From Anaerolineales bacterium (lineage in GTDB: Bacteria; Chloroflexota; Anaerolineae; JAAEKA01), in the NCBI GenBank assembly GCA_020634615.1, contig JACKBI010000002.1, forward strand, positions 248,001-312,000: 64,000 nucleotides of DNA. Direction: 5' to 3'. This document shows positions 55,094-63,933 of the stretch, one piece after another (the stretch's first letter is position 1; each line of letters starts with the position of its first letter). The notes beneath the pieces are model-generated. The model did not search any database. It had not been told where the DNA came from and was given only the letters and a program-made list of their open reading frames with translations. A program made the position numbers and the translations under genes.

Positions 55094-56065
55094 CTACTGG
55101 TTGTTCAGCAGAGGGCGAGGATCGATCAAGTAGCCGAAATCGCGCAATTCGAAGTGCAGGTGGGGCCCGGTGGAATTGCCTGTGGAACCGACATAGCCAA
55201 TGATCTGGCCTTTCTGAACAATGTCGCCCTCTTCCACCAGGGCCTGCGTCAGATGTGCGTAGAGTGTCGTGTAGTCAATCTGGTGATCGATGATCACCCG
55301 ACCGCCATAGCCAACTGTGGAATAGCCGGATTTGACCACGATGCCATTGTCCACCGCCCGCACCGGCGTGCCGATGGGCACAGCGATATCCAGCGCCTTG
55401 TGCGTGCTATGGAAGCCCTGGGAGATGATCCCATCCTCCACCGGCCAGATGAAATGACCATCGCCATAGGGCCAGTTGGCCGGCCGGCTGCCAGCCAACT
55501 GATCAGGTGCTTCGGCCCGCTGCACGTTCATGTCAACGACGCCGGCGTGCGGAACCAGCACGCGACGGCCGGCCGCCAGCGGCTCATCAGCATCGGTCAA
55601 CCGGTTCCAGTCGGTTTCCAGAATCGCGTCAACGGCCACATCATAGCGCTGGGCGATTTGTCGCACCGTCTGCCCCGCGGCCGCCCAATGGCAGCGGAAA
55701 TGTGCGGCGGGTACCTGGATCGTCTGGCCCGAACGCAGGTCTGACAGCGGCTGTAACGCGGTCGTCGTGACGCAGCCCATCAGGCCCACATCGCGTCCCA
55801 TGTCCAGCGCCAGCAAGCTCAGATCGTCACCCGGACGCAACACGTAAGGTTGGCTCTCGCCGTCGTGCTCCGCGTCGAACTCATCCACCAGCGCGGATGG
55901 ATTGCTCATCAGCATCGGCAGATAGGCGCGCGGTTGTTGGCTGGCCTTGCCCGGCTCAGCCTGCTGAGCCAGCGCAACCGCGCACATTCCAAAACTGGCC
56001 AGTACCAGCAATCCCACCATGATACCCAGCCGGTTGAAACGACGTTTTGCGGAGGTTGAAAACAT
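55094..56065 (-). CDS. Exported LysM/M23-family peptidase
   Basis: A 323-residue exported protein with an N-terminal signal (residues 10-35). It has two LysM-like segments (LRPGDDLSLLALDMGRDVGL and AAGQTVRQIAQRYDVAVD), and a C-terminal M23 peptidase domain whose zinc ligands are the His and Asp in HKALDIAV and the HxH in GPHLHFEL. Family members cut peptidoglycan peptides, often glycyl bonds, and some are scaffolds; all the metal ligands are present here. It converges with the methyltransferase gene at 54225. Residues 38-70 form a Pro-rich linker. Confidence 0.92.
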   Translation of the reverse strand: MFSTSAKRRFNRLGIMVGLLVLASFGMCAVALAQQAEPGKASQQPRAYLPMLMSNPSALVDEFDAEHDGESQPYVLRPGDDLSLLALDMGRDVGLMGCVTTTALQPLSDLRSGQTIQVPAAHFRCHWAAAGQTVRQIAQRYDVAVDAILETDWNRLTDADEPLAAGRRVLVPHAGVVDMNVQRAEAPDQLAGSRPANWPYGDGHFIWPVEDGIISQGFHSTHKALDIAVPIGTPVRAVDNGIVVKSGYSTVGYGGRVIIDHQIDYTTLYAHLTQALVEEGDIVQKGQIIGYVGSTGNSTGPHLHFELRDFGYLIDPRPLLNNQ

Positions 56066-56200
56066 TGGGCCGATTTTACCAGTTCATACGAAGCTCGTCA
56101 ACCTGGTGCCGCGCAGCAAACGCTGAACGCGCTGCGCGTCGCTTTCCAGACGACCTGATGAACGGCCAGGTTCCCAAACTTGGCCTCCTCTGAGGAAAAC

Positions 56201-57082
56201 ATGACAAATCAGACCGATGATGCTTTCCATTCCGCGCTGTGGCGCATCTACAACCGCCGCCAGCCGGCTCGCCCGTGGGAAGATGGCGAAAATCTCCCGT
56301 GGAATGATCCAGAGTTCAGCGAGCGTATGTTGCGCGAGCACCTGGACCAGACCCATGGCGCTGCCAGCCGCCAGCGGCCGGAGATCCTGCGCCAGGTTGA
56401 CTGGTTCTGGCAACAGCTTGACCTGGCGCCCGGCGCGCGCGTTCTGGACATCACCTGCGGGCCGGGGCTGTACACCACAGAACTGGCCCGGCGCGGTGTG
56501 CAGGTGACCGGCATCGACTTCAGCCCGGCCAGCATCCGCTACGCGCGCGATCTGGCCGCACAAGAGGGCGTAGCAGATCGCTGCACCTTTATCCAGGCCG
56601 ATGTCCGCATGGCGCTGGCCGAGCAAACCGGCCAGTCGTACGACGCAGCGCTTTTCATCTATGGACAGCTCAGCGTGTTCACGCGCGCCGAAACAGCGAC
56701 CTTGCTGCGTCAGGCAGATGCAGCGCTGCGGCCAGGCGGCCGCATGGTCATCGAATTGCTGGACTTCGAACGAATCGACAAGTCGGACAGCAACTTCTGG
56801 TTCACCGACGACCGCGGGCTCTGGGGCGACCGCCCGTTTATGGTCCTGGGCGAACGCTACTGGGATACCGCCGAGCGCACTGCCATCGACCGTTTCCACG
56901 TCATCGATCTGGAAACCGGCGCAATGCAGGTCATCGGCCTGCCAGATTGCGGTTACGAGACCGAGGAATTCCTGTCACTGCTGCACGCGTGCGGATTCAC
57001 GTCGGCTGAAGCCCACCGTGCCTGGGACAATATCGGCCTCTACGATGCCGAAGAATGGATCACCTATGTGGCAACCCGTTGA
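56201..57082 (+). CDS. SAM-dependent methyltransferase
   Basis: A 293-residue class I methyltransferase with motif I VLDITCGPGLYTTELARRG (81-), the acidic GIDFSPAS, and DAALFIYGQLSVF near motif II. An N-terminal extension of 60 residues (RRQPARPWEDGENLPWNDPE) precedes the fold and is typical of a methyltransferase subgroup with a Trp-rich start. The ATG at 56201 follows TGAGGA at 5 bases; the frame at 56180 has no ribosome site. It overlaps the nucleotidyltransferase gene by 17 bases, so they are translated together. Substrate unknown. Confidence 0.85.
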   Translation: MTNQTDDAFHSALWRIYNRRQPARPWEDGENLPWNDPEFSERMLREHLDQTHGAASRQRPEILRQVDWFWQQLDLAPGARVLDITCGPGLYTTELARRGVQVTGIDFSPASIRYARDLAAQEGVADRCTFIQADVRMALAEQTGQSYDAALFIYGQLSVFTRAETATLLRQADAALRPGGRMVIELLDFERIDKSDSNFWFTDDRGLWGDRPFMVLGERYWDTAERTAIDRFHVIDLETGAMQVIGLPDCGYETEEFLSLLHACGFTSAEAHRAWDNIGLYDAEEWITYVATR

Positions 57083-57800
57083 CCGTCCATCCGCCATCCA
57101 GGCTGCCGCTGCCATCCTCGCGCGCGACTTTCCCGACTGCCTGGCTGCGTTCATGGGCGGCAGCGTGGTGCGCGGCGAAGCAACCGCGACGTCCGACCTC
57201 GATCTGTTGATAATCGTCCCCGACGATCACCCCTCTTATCGCGAGTCGTTGCACGACTTTGGCTGGCCCATCGAGGTCTTCGTCCAGACGCCTGCGGTTC
57301 ACCAGTACTTTGGCCGGCACGATGCCGCCCGCCGCAGCCCATCCACGTCGCGTATGGTCTGTGAGGGCGTCGTCCTGCAGGACCGCGACGGCTGGGCAGC
57401 GCGGCTCAAAGAAGCCGACTGCGCGCTGCTGGCCGCCGGTCCCGCGCCGCTGACCGAACAGGAACTGGCCTTCGCGCGCTATTTCGTCACCGACCTGATG
57501 GACGACTTGATGGATGCACGTCCGGATGAGAAGGCTTTCATCGCCTGGGAACTCGCCCAGAACGCCACCAATCTGATCCTCGACTGGCACCGCCAGTGGC
57601 GCGGCCGCGGCAAGTGGCTGCTGCGTTCACTGCGCCACTTCGATGCGACGCTGGCGGAAGGCCTGACGGACGGGCTCCACCGGGCGATGACCACCGGTGA
57701 TACGACTTCTTTGCTGGCCTTCGCCGACCAGGCGCTGGAGCTGACAGGCGGTCGTTTGTGGGAAGGTTTTCGCGCCGACGCGCCAGATGTCAGCCAATGA
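57066..57800 (+). CDS. Nucleotidyltransferase-domain protein
   Basis: A 244-residue protein with the polymerase-beta-like nucleotidyltransferase signature MGGSVVRGEATATSDLDLLI (GS then DxD, residues near 31-50). A helical C-terminal domain follows, with VTDLMDDLMDARPDEKAFIA and WELAQNATNLIL, reminiscent of HEPN-like or aminoglycoside nucleotidyltransferase tails. Such enzymes transfer nucleotides to small molecules or proteins. It overlaps the methyltransferase gene by 17 bases upstream and the regulator by four bases downstream, so three genes are tightly coupled. The target is unknown, and I do not claim drug resistance. Confidence 0.8.
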   Translation: MWQPVDRPSAIQAAAAILARDFPDCLAAFMGGSVVRGEATATSDLDLLIIVPDDHPSYRESLHDFGWPIEVFVQTPAVHQYFGRHDAARRSPSTSRMVCEGVVLQDRDGWAARLKEADCALLAAGPAPLTEQELAFARYFVTDLMDDLMDARPDEKAFIAWELAQNATNLILDWHRQWRGRGKWLLRSLRHFDATLAEGLTDGLHRAMTTGDTTSLLAFADQALELTGGRLWEGFRADAPDVSQ

Positions 57801-58450
57801 TTTCATCCCTGCAAGACCTGCGCCTGATAGTAATCGCCGACGATCCGCTGGCACGTGCGGGATTGGCTGCGATTCTGGCCGCGCAGGCGGGCTGTCAGAT
57901 CGTCGGGCAAGCCGCAGGCGACAGTGACTGGTCAGCCGAAATCGAGACGGCTCAGCCCGATGTCGTTGTCTGGGATCTGGGCTGGACGCCGGCCGGCCCG
58001 CTCGATCGCCTGTCAGATCAGCGCACCAGCTTGCCGCCCGTGCTGGTCCTGTTACCTCAACACGATGCAGGCTCGGCCAGCGCAGCCCAGGCCTGGCAGG
58101 CAGGCGCGCGCGGGCTGTTGCCGCGCAACGCGGATCCCGCCGTCATCGCCGCTGCCGCCCACAGTCTGGCACAGGGATTGGTGGTTCTTGATATCGAGTT
58201 GGCTGCCGACCTGCTGGCAGTCGCACCGGATCGGACCACTGACTCTCCGGTCGAGCAACTGACGCCGCGCGAGCATGAGGTGCTGCAACTATTGGCCGAG
58301 GGAATGACCAACCGTGCCATCGCCCAGCGGCTGGACATCAGCGAACACACCGTCAAGTTCCACGTCAACGCCATCCTTGGAAAGCTCGGCGCCCAAAGCC
58401 GCACCGACGCGGTGATGCGCGCAACGCGCTTGGGCATGATAGTGCTGTAG
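57797..58450 (+). CDS. NarL/LuxR-family response regulator
   Basis: A 217-residue regulator. The receiver domain has the acidic pair in IADDPLARAGL and the likely phosphoacceptor Asp60 in VVVWDLGWTPAG. The C-terminal LuxR-type helix-turn-helix is LTPREHEVLQLLAEGMTNRA then IAQRLDISEHTVKFHVNAIL. It starts at the ATG overlapping the previous stop (ATGA), so it is coupled to the nucleotidyltransferase. No histidine kinase is adjacent, making it an orphan regulator. The receiver has an unusual GlyTrp after the Asp; phosphorylation remains likely but not shown. Confidence 0.9.
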   Translation: MISSLQDLRLIVIADDPLARAGLAAILAAQAGCQIVGQAAGDSDWSAEIETAQPDVVVWDLGWTPAGPLDRLSDQRTSLPPVLVLLPQHDAGSASAAQAWQAGARGLLPRNADPAVIAAAAHSLAQGLVVLDIELAADLLAVAPDRTTDSPVEQLTPREHEVLQLLAEGMTNRAIAQRLDISEHTVKFHVNAILGKLGAQSRTDAVMRATRLGMIVL

Positions 58451-58583
58451 CCACGCTCACCCCACCTACCCATTCTTCCAGGTACCACCCTCCCCACACA
58501 GCCGATGCGCTTTGCCTGCTCCGTGCGCGATACTGGTAGTCAAGACCGAGAATCGACACAACTACGCAATACGGAGCAAACCA

Positions 58584-59486
58584 ATGTCAGACACAAACAC
58601 ACTCACCGCCCTTTCCGACGGCCTGGCGGCCGCAGTCGAAACCGCCGGCCAGAGCATCGTCCGGGTTGACGCCCGCGACCGGATGCCGGCCACGGGCATT
58701 GTCTGGTCAGCCGACGGGCTGATCGTTACCGCCCATCACGTCGTACAGCACGATGACGCTATCACGGTCGGCCTGCCCGACGGGTCCAGCGTCGCGGCGA
58801 ATCTCGTCGGACGTGATCCGTCCACCGACATCGCCCTGCTGCGCACCGAGGCAGCCAGCCTGACCCCCGCGACCTGGGTGGAAGCCGCCGACCTGAAGGT
58901 TGGCAACCTGGTGCTGGCGCTGGGCCGGCCGGGCCGTACCGTGCAGGCGACGCTGGGCGTCGTCAGCGCGCTGGGTGACGCCTGGCGCACAGGCGCGGGC
59001 GGCAACGTGGATCGTTACCTGCAGACCGACGTCGTCATGTACGCCGGCTTTTCCGGCGGTCCGTTGGTGGATGTCGCCGGTCGCGTCGCCGGACTGAACA
59101 GTTCGGCGCTGGCGCGCGGCGTCAGTGTTGCGCTGCCTGCCAGCACGGTGCGCAGCGTGGTCGAGACGCTGCTGGCCCATGGCCGGGTGCGCCGTGGCTA
59201 TCTGGGCGTCAGCACGCAACGCGTCCGTCTGCCCGCCAACCTGTCTGAACAACTGGGGCAGGAGACCGGCCTGCTGATCGGCGCAGTGGTGCCTGACAGC
59301 CCGGCTGAGCAGGCAGGTCTGTTCATGGGCGACACCATCGTGGCGGTGGCCGGTGAGCCGGTGCGTCACCACGACGACCTGCTGGCCAAGCTGAGCGGCG
59401 ACCGCGTCGGCCAACCCGTTCCCCTGCGCATCGTGCGCGGCGGGCAGGTGGTCGATGTGCCGGTGACCGTAGGCGAGCGCGAGTAG
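58584..59486 (+). CDS. Trypsin-like serine protease with PDZ domain (HtrA-like)
   Basis: A 300-residue protease. The catalytic triad is His52 in VTAHHVV, Asp82 in STDIALL and Ser157 in YAGFSGGPLVD. A PDZ domain follows from about 200 (GYLGVSTQRVRLP to AGLFMGDTIVAVAGEPV). There is no signal peptide or membrane helix, so unlike DegP/DegS types it is probably cytoplasmic. I choose the ATG at 58584 with CGGAG upstream; the open frame from 58512 has no ribosome site. Together with the next gene it forms a pair of trypsin-like proteases on the same strand. Confidence 0.9.
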   Translation: MSDTNTLTALSDGLAAAVETAGQSIVRVDARDRMPATGIVWSADGLIVTAHHVVQHDDAITVGLPDGSSVAANLVGRDPSTDIALLRTEAASLTPATWVEAADLKVGNLVLALGRPGRTVQATLGVVSALGDAWRTGAGGNVDRYLQTDVVMYAGFSGGPLVDVAGRVAGLNSSALARGVSVALPASTVRSVVETLLAHGRVRRGYLGVSTQRVRLPANLSEQLGQETGLLIGAVVPDSPAEQAGLFMGDTIVAVAGEPVRHHDDLLAKLSGDRVGQPVPLRIVRGGQVVDVPVTVGERE

Positions 59487-59494
59487 CGGACGGG

Positions 59495-59578
59495 CAGGAC
59501 TGGCAGTGCTCAAGGCACAGGACAGCCAGCTGAAAAGGGCAGTGTTACCTTGAACACGAGCAAGCACTGCCAGTCCTG
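59495..59578. repeat. Inverted repeat of the GGACTGGCAGTGCT family
   Basis: CAGGACTGGCAGTGCT (59495-59510) and its exact reverse complement (59563-59578) enclose 52 bases. The element fills the gap between the two protease genes and resembles those at 13804-13839 and 25772-25834. Confidence 0.65.
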
Positions 59579-59597
59579 AAACGCAAAGCAAGGCATC

Positions 59598-60236
59598 ATG
59601 AACACAACCATCCTTCAACAAATCGACGACGATCTGGGAGCCATCGTCCAGAACGCCCGCCGCAGCCTGGTGGAGATCCGCACTGGCCGGCGCGGCCAGG
59701 GCGCCGGCACGATCTGGCACGCTGACGGCCTGATCATCACCAACGCGCACGTGGTACACGACAAATCGCCCACGGTTACGCTGGCAGATGGCCGCCAGTT
59801 TCCCGCCCGCTTGCTGGCGCATGAACCGGCACTGGACGTGGCCGCGCTGGCCATCGACGCCGGCGATTTGCCTGCTATCGAATTGGGCGAATCGACGACC
59901 CTGCGCGCCGGGCAGTGGGTGCTGGCGCTGGGTCATCCATGGGGCGTTCACGGCGCGGTCAGCGGCGGCGTGGTGATCGGCGTCGGCGCGGAGTGGACGG
60001 ACCTGCCGCAGCCACAGCGCGGCCGGCTTGTCAGTTACGATACTTCAACGGGGATGGAATGGCTGGTGGCCAGCCTGCAACTGCGTCCCGGCCACTCCGG
60101 CGGCCCCATGGTGGACACCGCTGGACGGCTGGTGGGTATCAACACCATGATGGCCGGCCCGGGCGTCGGCGTCGCCGTGCCGGTCCATGTGATCAAGCGC
60201 TATCTGAAAGAAGCATGGTACAGGACAACGGCCTGA
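59598..60236 (+). CDS. Trypsin-like serine protease without PDZ domain
   Basis: A 212-residue protease with the triad His51 (ITNAHVV), Asp80 (ALDVAAL) and Ser167 (RPGHSGGPMVD). It lacks a PDZ domain and a signal peptide, so it is a minimal protease probably kept in the cytoplasm. It resembles its upstream neighbour but is clearly diverged. The gene starts at the ATG at 59598 and is separated from the upstream protease gene by an inverted repeat (59495-59578). Substrates are unknown; the pair may act together in protein quality control. Confidence 0.88.
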   Translation: MNTTILQQIDDDLGAIVQNARRSLVEIRTGRRGQGAGTIWHADGLIITNAHVVHDKSPTVTLADGRQFPARLLAHEPALDVAALAIDAGDLPAIELGESTTLRAGQWVLALGHPWGVHGAVSGGVVIGVGAEWTDLPQPQRGRLVSYDTSTGMEWLVASLQLRPGHSGGPMVDTAGRLVGINTMMAGPGVGVAVPVHVIKRYLKEAWYRTTA

Positions 60237-60255
60237 ACCACTTGAGTCGCCAGGT

Positions 60256-60430
60256 CAACTCGTGCACACCGGTCCAGAAGATGCATCTATAGATAACTTC
60301 CCGGTGTTGGCACGGTCAGGAGACCGGCCAAAGCGGTATCTATCAACTCGTGCACATCGGACCAATGAACGCGTCGATAAACAACTTCCGGTGTTGGCTC
60401 GGTAAGGAGACCGGCCAAAGCGATACCTAA
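60256..60430. repeat. Two tandem 88-base copies of the GGAGACCGGCCAAAGCG repeat
   Basis: Copies begin at 60256 and 60344, each starting CAACTCGTGCAC and containing CCGGTGTTGGC(A/T)CGGT and GGAGACCGGCCAAAGCG. They differ by about a fifth of positions, so the duplication is old. The second copy touches the end of the cyclase gene on the minus strand. Confidence 0.75.
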
Positions 60431-63400
60431 ATTCTGGACGTGTCCCATATCGACGCTACGGGCGTGTCACTGTGTCCGGCCGTTGCTGGTCGAACGTGCG
60501 CCAGAGCGTGTATGTCCGGGCGGTTGTGGAACGACTGGCGTAGCGCCGGGTCGCTGATGTTTCGCTCGATGCTCTCGACGATCGCCTTGGCTCGGTCGCA
60601 CAGCTCCTTAGCCTCAGCCTGAGACGACAGGCTGGACAGCGCGGCCAGAATGCGCCATTCCATCCAGCGCGAGCCGATGGCTGTGGCAAGCTCCCTGGCC
60701 TCGCGCAGGTAGGCCAGCGCATCGCTCTCCCGGCCAGCCTGCTGACGCGCCTGCGCCAGAAGATAGAGCCCCTGGGGAATGTATGCTTTCATGCCGAAAC
60801 GTCGCAGGTCGGCCAGCCGCTGCTCCAGCAGGCGACTGGCCTCGGTCGCGTCACCTTGCAGCAGCGCGAGCTGGCACTCTATGGCGGAGATCACGTTCGG
60901 CTGGACCATGTGGAGCGGTCCTGTACGTTCGCGCAGTTCCGCCACGGCGACGGCGGCCGCATCGATGTCGCCGGCCAGCAGGTGCAGCCGCGCAAGTTGT
61001 GACAATGGATAGCGCAGCAGTTGGGGACGCCCATCCTCCGCAATTCGGATAGACTCGCGCACGGTCGCCAGACCTTGTTCGACGTCGCCCAACTCGCCGA
61101 GAACGACACCCAATTCAGACCGGGTGTACACCTGGGCAACCACGAATCCGGCCTTTTCCGCGTAATCCATGCTGCTCCGCATCGTCTCTATCGCCAGATC
61201 CGGGTCGCCTTGCTCCCAGTACACCTGGCCGATCATCGCCTGGCTGTACGAGCAACCCCACGCATTCTGGATCGACTCGCTGATACGGAACGCCTCGCGT
61301 GAGTACTCAGCTGCGCCGCTGTAGTCGCCGGTAAACGCGTGTACATAGCTGGACGTGGCCAGGTTGTCGGCCAGCATGGGCGTATTGCCAAGCTCGCGCC
61401 ACAGGGTGCGCGTCTCCCGCAAGGTTTCGATGGTCTTGTCGTACTGGCCCGTGCGGTTGTAGAGATGGCAAAGATCGCTGGCCGTGAACGCCATCTGTTC
61501 GCGCAGGTCGAGTTCACGAGCGATCTCCAGCGACCGCTCACCCGCCTGCAAAGCTTCCTCGGTGTGGCCTGAAAAGCGATTGAGATTGAGCAGATTCCAC
61601 AAAATCCTGGATTCTGCCGCCCGATCGCCCAGTGTCTGCGCGAGTTGGATCGCCTGACGCGACAGCCCATCGCCACGTTGCGGATCAAAGAACGAGGTCG
61701 GTGTCGAGTAGAGCGTGGCCAGGGGAATAAGAGCAGCCAGCTCCATTTGCTGATCGTTGAGCGCGGCCGCGTGCTGGCGCATCGTCTCGTACACCCCTTC
61801 GGCTTCGCCCAGCCGGGAGTCCAGCTCGAGCGCGCGGCCGCGCCGGGTGTAAAGATGGATGAGCTGCTCCGATGTCAGCGATGCCCCCGGCGCGCAGTCC
61901 AACGCCTCGGCGTAATGCTGCGCCGCTTCCTTGTTGGCATACAAGCGGAACGCCGCGTCGCCAGCGATGGTGTGATATTTGACGGCACGCTGCCGGTCGT
62001 CGGCGGCGCTGAAGTGGTGAGCCAACACAATCGCCTGTTCCTCAAGCTGGTTCGGGAACAGCGCCTCAATCGCCTTGCCGACCCGCTCGTGATATTCGCG
62101 CCGGTTCTTGCGCAGGATGCTGCTGTATGCCAGTTCCTGGACCAGCGCCTGGCGAAATATGAATTCGATCTCAGGCAACCGCGCGGCCAGCGTGATCAGA
62201 TTCATGCGTTGCAGATCGCTCAATTGCCGGTCGAGCTGCCCGCCCTCTGCAAGCCCCGCGCTGGTGTCGCGAACGATCACCTCCAGCACCCGGTAGTAAA
62301 ACGAACGGCCGATCAATGCGGCCAACTGCAACGTATGGCGCTGGGCTTCATCCAGCCGGTCGATGCGGGCCATCAGCAGCGACTGGAGCGAGTCGGGGAT
62401 GTTGACAATCTTCTCGTTGTGGTCCGGCGACACCATCCAGTTGGCGCCGTTGTGACCAGGCACGATTGCACCTTCGTCCTGAAGCGCTCGGACCACCTCT
62501 TCGAGGAAAAAGGGATTGCCCGCGGCTCTTGCCAGGATGGTTTCCAGCACCGTCTCCGGCAGATCAACCTGCGGCAGCAACTGGTTCACCAGCGCAATGC
62601 TCTGCTTTTGTGTCAAAGGCGCCAGCTGAATCTCGGTATAGTGATGCGGGAAATCGGCATCAGCCTTGATCTTGATCTGCCAGCCGGGTGCATCCCGGTC
62701 GGGCCGCAGGGCACAGACAAACAGAATCGGCAGGCGGTCGGTCAACTGGAAAAGGTGAACCAGCAGATCGATCGACGCCTGATCGGACCAGTGGAGATCA
62801 TCGCACACAATAACGCCGGGGTTGTCCTTGGCCCATACCTCCAACAACGACGCGATGATTTCATAGAATTGTTTCCTGAACGCCTCGCCATCCAGAGACG
62901 CGCCGTCGGCTTGAGTGAGACCAAAGAGCGCAGCCAGCGTGTTTTGCACATACTCGTGGTGTTCCGGCGGCAACATGGCCGCCACGAACTCAGCAATGGT
63001 AGCTTGCAGGGCGACCGGCGACTCGCCGTGCGTCGCGCCCAACACCTGGCGCAGAAAGTTCTGAAACAGGCCGTAGGGACGGGTCGACTCGTAGGAGAGG
63101 CTGAAAGTCTCGTACCAGCGATCCAGCGTGTAGCCGGTCGTGTCTGCAACCGGCGGACGCGCCCGGCTGTCCCACTCGGCGCGCATCTCTGCGATGAGGC
63201 GGCTTTTGCCCATCCCCACTTCGCCGATGATGGTGACAATTTGACCGTTGCCGCGCAGCGTCCGGTCGATAGCCGCGGACAAATTGCGCCGCGCCTCGAC
63301 ACGTCCAATCAGCGGCAGAGTCGTGTCTGTCAGTCCACGCAACCGGCGGGCGGTCACGACAAACTTCAGCACGCGATAGCCGGTCACCGGCTCCGACTTG

Positions 63401-63933
63401 CCCTTGACATCGATACCGCCAATTTTCTCGACCTCAAACTCCGAGGCAATGATACGATAGGTGCCCTCGGCAATCTGGACCGTGCCGGGTTGCGCAGTTT
63501 GCTCCATACGCGCCGCCACGTTGATCGCGTCCCCCATCGCCGTATACTCCGTCCGCAGATCCGACCCGACGTTGCCAACCACCACCAGCCCGGTGTTGAT
63601 GCCCACCCGCACATTGAAGTCGATGCCCCAGCGCCGCTCGACTTCCTTTCTGTAGGTCGCAATGCCGTTGACAATATCCAGACCCGCCAGGACTGCCCGC
63701 TGTGGATCGTCCTCATGTGAAATCGGAGCGCCAAAGAAGGCCAGGATGGCGTCCCCCATCAGTCGGGCCACCGTTCCCTCAAACTTGTAGATCGGCCGGA
63801 TCATGTATTCGAAAGCGCCGTTGATGATTTCCGTCCATTCCTCCGGATCGAGCTTTTCCGCGTTCGCCGTCGAGTTGTGAACATCGCAGAAAAGCATGGT
63901 CACCACCCGGCGCTCACTCTCGACCTCTGTCAT
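60427..63933 (-). CDS. Class III cyclase-AAA ATPase-TPR regulator, probably cut at right edge
   Basis: At least 1168 residues. Residues 9-190 are a class III nucleotide cyclase domain, with metal Asp17 and Asp61 and the Asn138/Arg142 of AINVAARME. Next comes an AAA ATPase: Walker A GEVGMGKS at 237-244 and Walker B in VIVCDDLHWSDQ. From about 650 onward TPR-like helical repeats fill the protein. Such giants produce cAMP or cGMP and bind partners through their repeats; no partner is visible. The frame is open without a stop to the window end (64000), reading GVTDLPAAAEPASRALSAGA before the ATG at 63933, so the true start may lie outside. The C-terminus abuts the tandem repeat. Confidence 0.9.
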   Translation of the reverse strand: MTEVESERRVVTMLFCDVHNSTANAEKLDPEEWTEIINGAFEYMIRPIYKFEGTVARLMGDAILAFFGAPISHEDDPQRAVLAGLDIVNGIATYRKEVERRWGIDFNVRVGINTGLVVVGNVGSDLRTEYTAMGDAINVAARMEQTAQPGTVQIAEGTYRIIASEFEVEKIGGIDVKGKSEPVTGYRVLKFVVTARRLRGLTDTTLPLIGRVEARRNLSAAIDRTLRGNGQIVTIIGEVGMGKSRLIAEMRAEWDSRARPPVADTTGYTLDRWYETFSLSYESTRPYGLFQNFLRQVLGATHGESPVALQATIAEFVAAMLPPEHHEYVQNTLAALFGLTQADGASLDGEAFRKQFYEIIASLLEVWAKDNPGVIVCDDLHWSDQASIDLLVHLFQLTDRLPILFVCALRPDRDAPGWQIKIKADADFPHHYTEIQLAPLTQKQSIALVNQLLPQVDLPETVLETILARAAGNPFFLEEVVRALQDEGAIVPGHNGANWMVSPDHNEKIVNIPDSLQSLLMARIDRLDEAQRHTLQLAALIGRSFYYRVLEVIVRDTSAGLAEGGQLDRQLSDLQRMNLITLAARLPEIEFIFRQALVQELAYSSILRKNRREYHERVGKAIEALFPNQLEEQAIVLAHHFSAADDRQRAVKYHTIAGDAAFRLYANKEAAQHYAEALDCAPGASLTSEQLIHLYTRRGRALELDSRLGEAEGVYETMRQHAAALNDQQMELAALIPLATLYSTPTSFFDPQRGDGLSRQAIQLAQTLGDRAAESRILWNLLNLNRFSGHTEEALQAGERSLEIARELDLREQMAFTASDLCHLYNRTGQYDKTIETLRETRTLWRELGNTPMLADNLATSSYVHAFTGDYSGAAEYSREAFRISESIQNAWGCSYSQAMIGQVYWEQGDPDLAIETMRSSMDYAEKAGFVVAQVYTRSELGVVLGELGDVEQGLATVRESIRIAEDGRPQLLRYPLSQLARLHLLAGDIDAAAVAVAELRERTGPLHMVQPNVISAIECQLALLQGDATEASRLLEQRLADLRRFGMKAYIPQGLYLLAQARQQAGRESDALAYLREARELATAIGSRWMEWRILAALSSLSSQAEAKELCDRAKAIVESIERNISDPALRQSFHNRPDIHALAHVRPATAGHSDTPVASIWDTSRI

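Noticed and set aside
61645..63720. Plus-strand open frame of 691 codons opposite the cyclase gene
   Set aside because: It lies opposite recognised cyclase, ATPase and TPR domains and has no ribosome site or family motif.
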